A stretch of 6,146 nt of DNA from Pseudomonadota bacterium (GTDB lineage Bacteria; Pseudomonadota; Alphaproteobacteria; Caulobacterales; Caulobacteraceae), in the NCBI GenBank assembly GCA_023416055.1, contig JAEZIH010000026.1:1-6146 (forward strand), written 5' to 3'. Numbering within the stretch: position 1 is the first letter of the stretch; each line of letters starts with the position of its first letter. A program made the position numbers and the translations under genes. The notes under the pieces were generated by a model that did not search any database, was not told the DNA's origin, and saw only the letters and a program-made list of their open reading frames with translations. Positions 5,059-6,146 of the stretch are shown here, in pieces.

Positions 5059-5718
5059 TCAATCGACCGCCGGCGGGGCTGGCATCAGGTCCCCAAAGGG
5101 CGCCGCGTCCTCGAGCGCGCGACGGAAGGATGGGCGCTCCATCAGCCGGCGGTGATAGGCCCGCAGAAGGGGCCGGTCGCCGAAGGGGGCCAGCCGCCGG
5201 GCGTAGGTCAGGATCGGGGCCGCGCCGCAGTCGGCGAGGGTGAAGGTCTCGCCCGCGCCCCAGGTGCGGCCGGCGGCGAGGCGGTCCTCAAGCCAGTCCC
5301 AGCCGCGCGCGAGGACCGCCGCGTCCTCGGCGTCGCCGTAGGGATCGGCGGCGCCCTCCGGGGGGATTTTGCGCGGCACGATGCGGTTCATGGCGCCGCC
5401 GACGTAGGTGTCGATGATGCGGTCGACGAGCCGCGCCTCCAACGCCGCCTCGGGGTCGTCCGGGATCAGACGGCCGCCGCCGGCGAGCCGGTCGAGATAT
5501 TCGATGACGATGCTGGATTCGTAGAGGGTCCGGCCGGCGGCCGTGTCGACCAGGGTCGGCATCTTGGCGAAGGGCGACAGGGCGCGGAATTCGGCCATCG
5601 CCGCCTCGTCGCCGGCGTCGACCAGCTTCAGTTCGAACGGCAGGCCGAGCTCGTAGAGAGCGACAGAGGCCTTCTGGCCGTAGCCGGCGTAGGGATGGGA
5701 CCAGAGGACCAGCGACAT
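5059..5718 (-). CDS. Glutathione S-transferase-like protein
   Basis: Predicted cytosolic protein of the thioredoxin-fold GST superfamily, 219 residues. The N-terminal thioredoxin domain (about 1-80) has SHPYAGYGQKASVALYELG (7-25), the cis-proline in KMPTL (52-56) and the glutathione-binding ES pair (67-68). The helical C-terminal domain (about 90-205) has the N-capping motif TLAD (160-163). In close relatives as I remember them, the first motif reads SHP-x-SS-x-CQK, offering Ser or Cys to activate glutathione; here those positions are Ala, Gly and Gly (11, 12, 14), so catalysis is doubtful. Substrate is unknown. The frame is open upstream to 5820 but that part is the overlapping end of the neighbour; the ATG at 5718 matches the family N-terminus and has GGGAGG ten bases upstream. 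It begins two bases after the RibD_C-like stop, so the two form an operon. Confidence 0.88.
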   Translation of the reverse strand: MSLVLWSHPYAGYGQKASVALYELGLPFELKLVDAGDEAAMAEFRALSPFAKMPTLVDTAAGRTLYESSIVIEYLDRLAGGGRLIPDDPEAALEARLVDRIIDTYVGGAMNRIVPRKIPPEGAADPYGDAEDAAVLARGWDWLEDRLAAGRTWGAGETFTLADCGAAPILTYARRLAPFGDRPLLRAYHRRLMERPSFRRALEDAAPFGDLMPAPPAVD

Positions 5719-5720
5719 GA

Positions 5721-6146
5721 TCAGCGGCCCTCCCGGCCGATCAGCAGGTGGGTGGCGCGTTCGCCGTTGGTGCAGGTCTTCACCTCGTAACCGAGCGCCG
5801 GCAGATCGAGGCCGGACCACAGGGGTTCGCCGCGCCCTAGCAGCACGGGCGAGACGGCGACATGCATCTGGTCGATCAGGCCGGCCTGCAGATACTGGCG
5901 GATCGTCGCCGCGCCGCCGCCGATGCGGATGTCGAGGTCGCCCGCGGCCGCGCGCGCCCGCTCAAGCGCCGCCTCGATCCCGTCGGTCACGAAGTGGAAG
6001 ACCGTGCCGCCCTTCATCTCCAGCGGCGGACGGGCATGGTGGGTGAGGACGAAGACCGGGCAATGGTACGGCGGCTCCTCGCCCCACCAGCCCTTCCAGC
6101 CGTCGTCGGGCCACGGCCCGCGGGAATGGGCGAACATGTTGCGGCC
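5721..6146 (-). CDS. RibD C-terminal / dihydrofolate reductase-like protein (5' end missing)
   Basis: Partial: the frame is open to the right edge, giving 141 residues that begin GRNMFAHSRGPW, so the N-terminal part and true start lie outside. The family (RibD_C, DHFR fold) contains NADPH-dependent reductases, including riboflavin-pathway enzymes and many uncharacterised stand-alone members; this one looks stand-alone and its substrate is unknown. Visible hallmarks are GRNMF, the WWGEEPPYH segment, PVFVLTHHAR, the nucleotide-binding IRIGGGAATIRQYL, and LIDQMHVAVSPVLLGRGEPLW near the C-terminus. The ATG at 6137 is internal, since GRN in front of it belongs to the conserved motif. It is the upstream member of a two-gene operon with the GST-like gene. 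Confidence 0.88.
   Translation of the reverse strand, partial: GRNMFAHSRGPWPDDGWKGWWGEEPPYHCPVFVLTHHARPPLEMKGGTVFHFVTDGIEAALERARAAAGDLDIRIGGGAATIRQYLQAGLIDQMHVAVSPVLLGRGEPLWSGLDLPALGYEVKTCTNGERATHLLIGREGR

Noticed and set aside
5067..5076. CCGCCGGCGG perfect palindrome downstream of the FKBP gene as a terminator
   Set aside because: It has no T-tract, lies within the 3' coding end of the GST-like gene, and such GC palindromes are expected by chance in this composition.
5719..5820. An N-terminal extension of the GST-like protein starting at 5820
   Set aside because: The 34 extra residues are Arg-rich, fall inside the end of the RibD_C-like gene, and precede the normal GST start at 5718.
6137..6137. 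ATG at 6137 as the true start of the RibD_C-like protein
   Set aside because: The frame stays open to the window edge and the preceding Gly-Arg-Asn completes the conserved GRNMF motif, so this Met is internal.
1..6146. A novel defence, mobile or biosynthetic system
   Set aside because: All genes belong to common chromosomal families or small envelope proteins; there are no integrases, transposases, toxin-antitoxin pairs, tRNA-linked insertions or clear composition shifts.

Overview
The window is high-GC bacterial chromosomal DNA that is almost fully coding, with tight gene packing and Shine-Dalgarno-led starts. The proteins point to an alphaproteobacterium, most likely Caulobacterales and plausibly Brevundimonas or a relative. 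Clues are the rplU-rpmA pair with a long Ala/Lys/Pro tail on L21, a BA14K-family protein (typical of alphaproteobacteria), and a medium-length ACT-domain threonine ammonia-lyase. The taxonomic call is inference from memory of these families. I see no mobile element, CRISPR array, tRNA or rRNA, and no gene-free stretch longer than about 165 bases.

Layout. Bases 1-1080 hold the ribosomal operon on the + strand: a hairpin with T-tracts, rplU (L21), rpmA (L27), then two hairpins of which the second is a clear intrinsic terminator. Bases 1138-1671 encode a RimJ/RimL-type GNAT acetyltransferase. It converges, with a 3-base gap, on a block of three minus-strand envelope-type genes at 1675-3187. In transcription order these are a lipoprotein with a regulatory-like beta-sandwich end, a secreted Gly/Tyr-rich BA14K-like protein, and a 65-residue single-pass membrane protein. 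From a 136-base divergent intergenic region the + strand then carries ilvA (threonine ammonia-lyase), overlapped by 20 bases by a lipoprotein FKBP-type prolyl isomerase. The FKBP gene converges, again with a 3-base gap, on a minus-strand pair: a RibD_C/dihydrofolate-reductase-like protein that runs off the right edge, followed 2 bases later by a glutathione S-transferase-like protein.

How they work together. L21 and L27 are large-subunit ribosomal proteins. IlvA supplies 2-oxobutanoate for isoleucine synthesis. The FKBP lipoprotein is translationally linked to ilvA but has no obvious metabolic tie to it. The 1675-3187 block is an envelope/secreted set of unknown function. The two right-edge genes look like a small accessory redox or detoxification operon.

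I did not find a convincing novel system. The best second looks are the glutathione S-transferase that lacks the usual N-terminal Ser/Cys, the FKBP with an altered active-site tryptophan position, the BA14K protein with a Gly/Tyr repeat, and an identical 9-base stop-codon palindrome at both convergent gene junctions.
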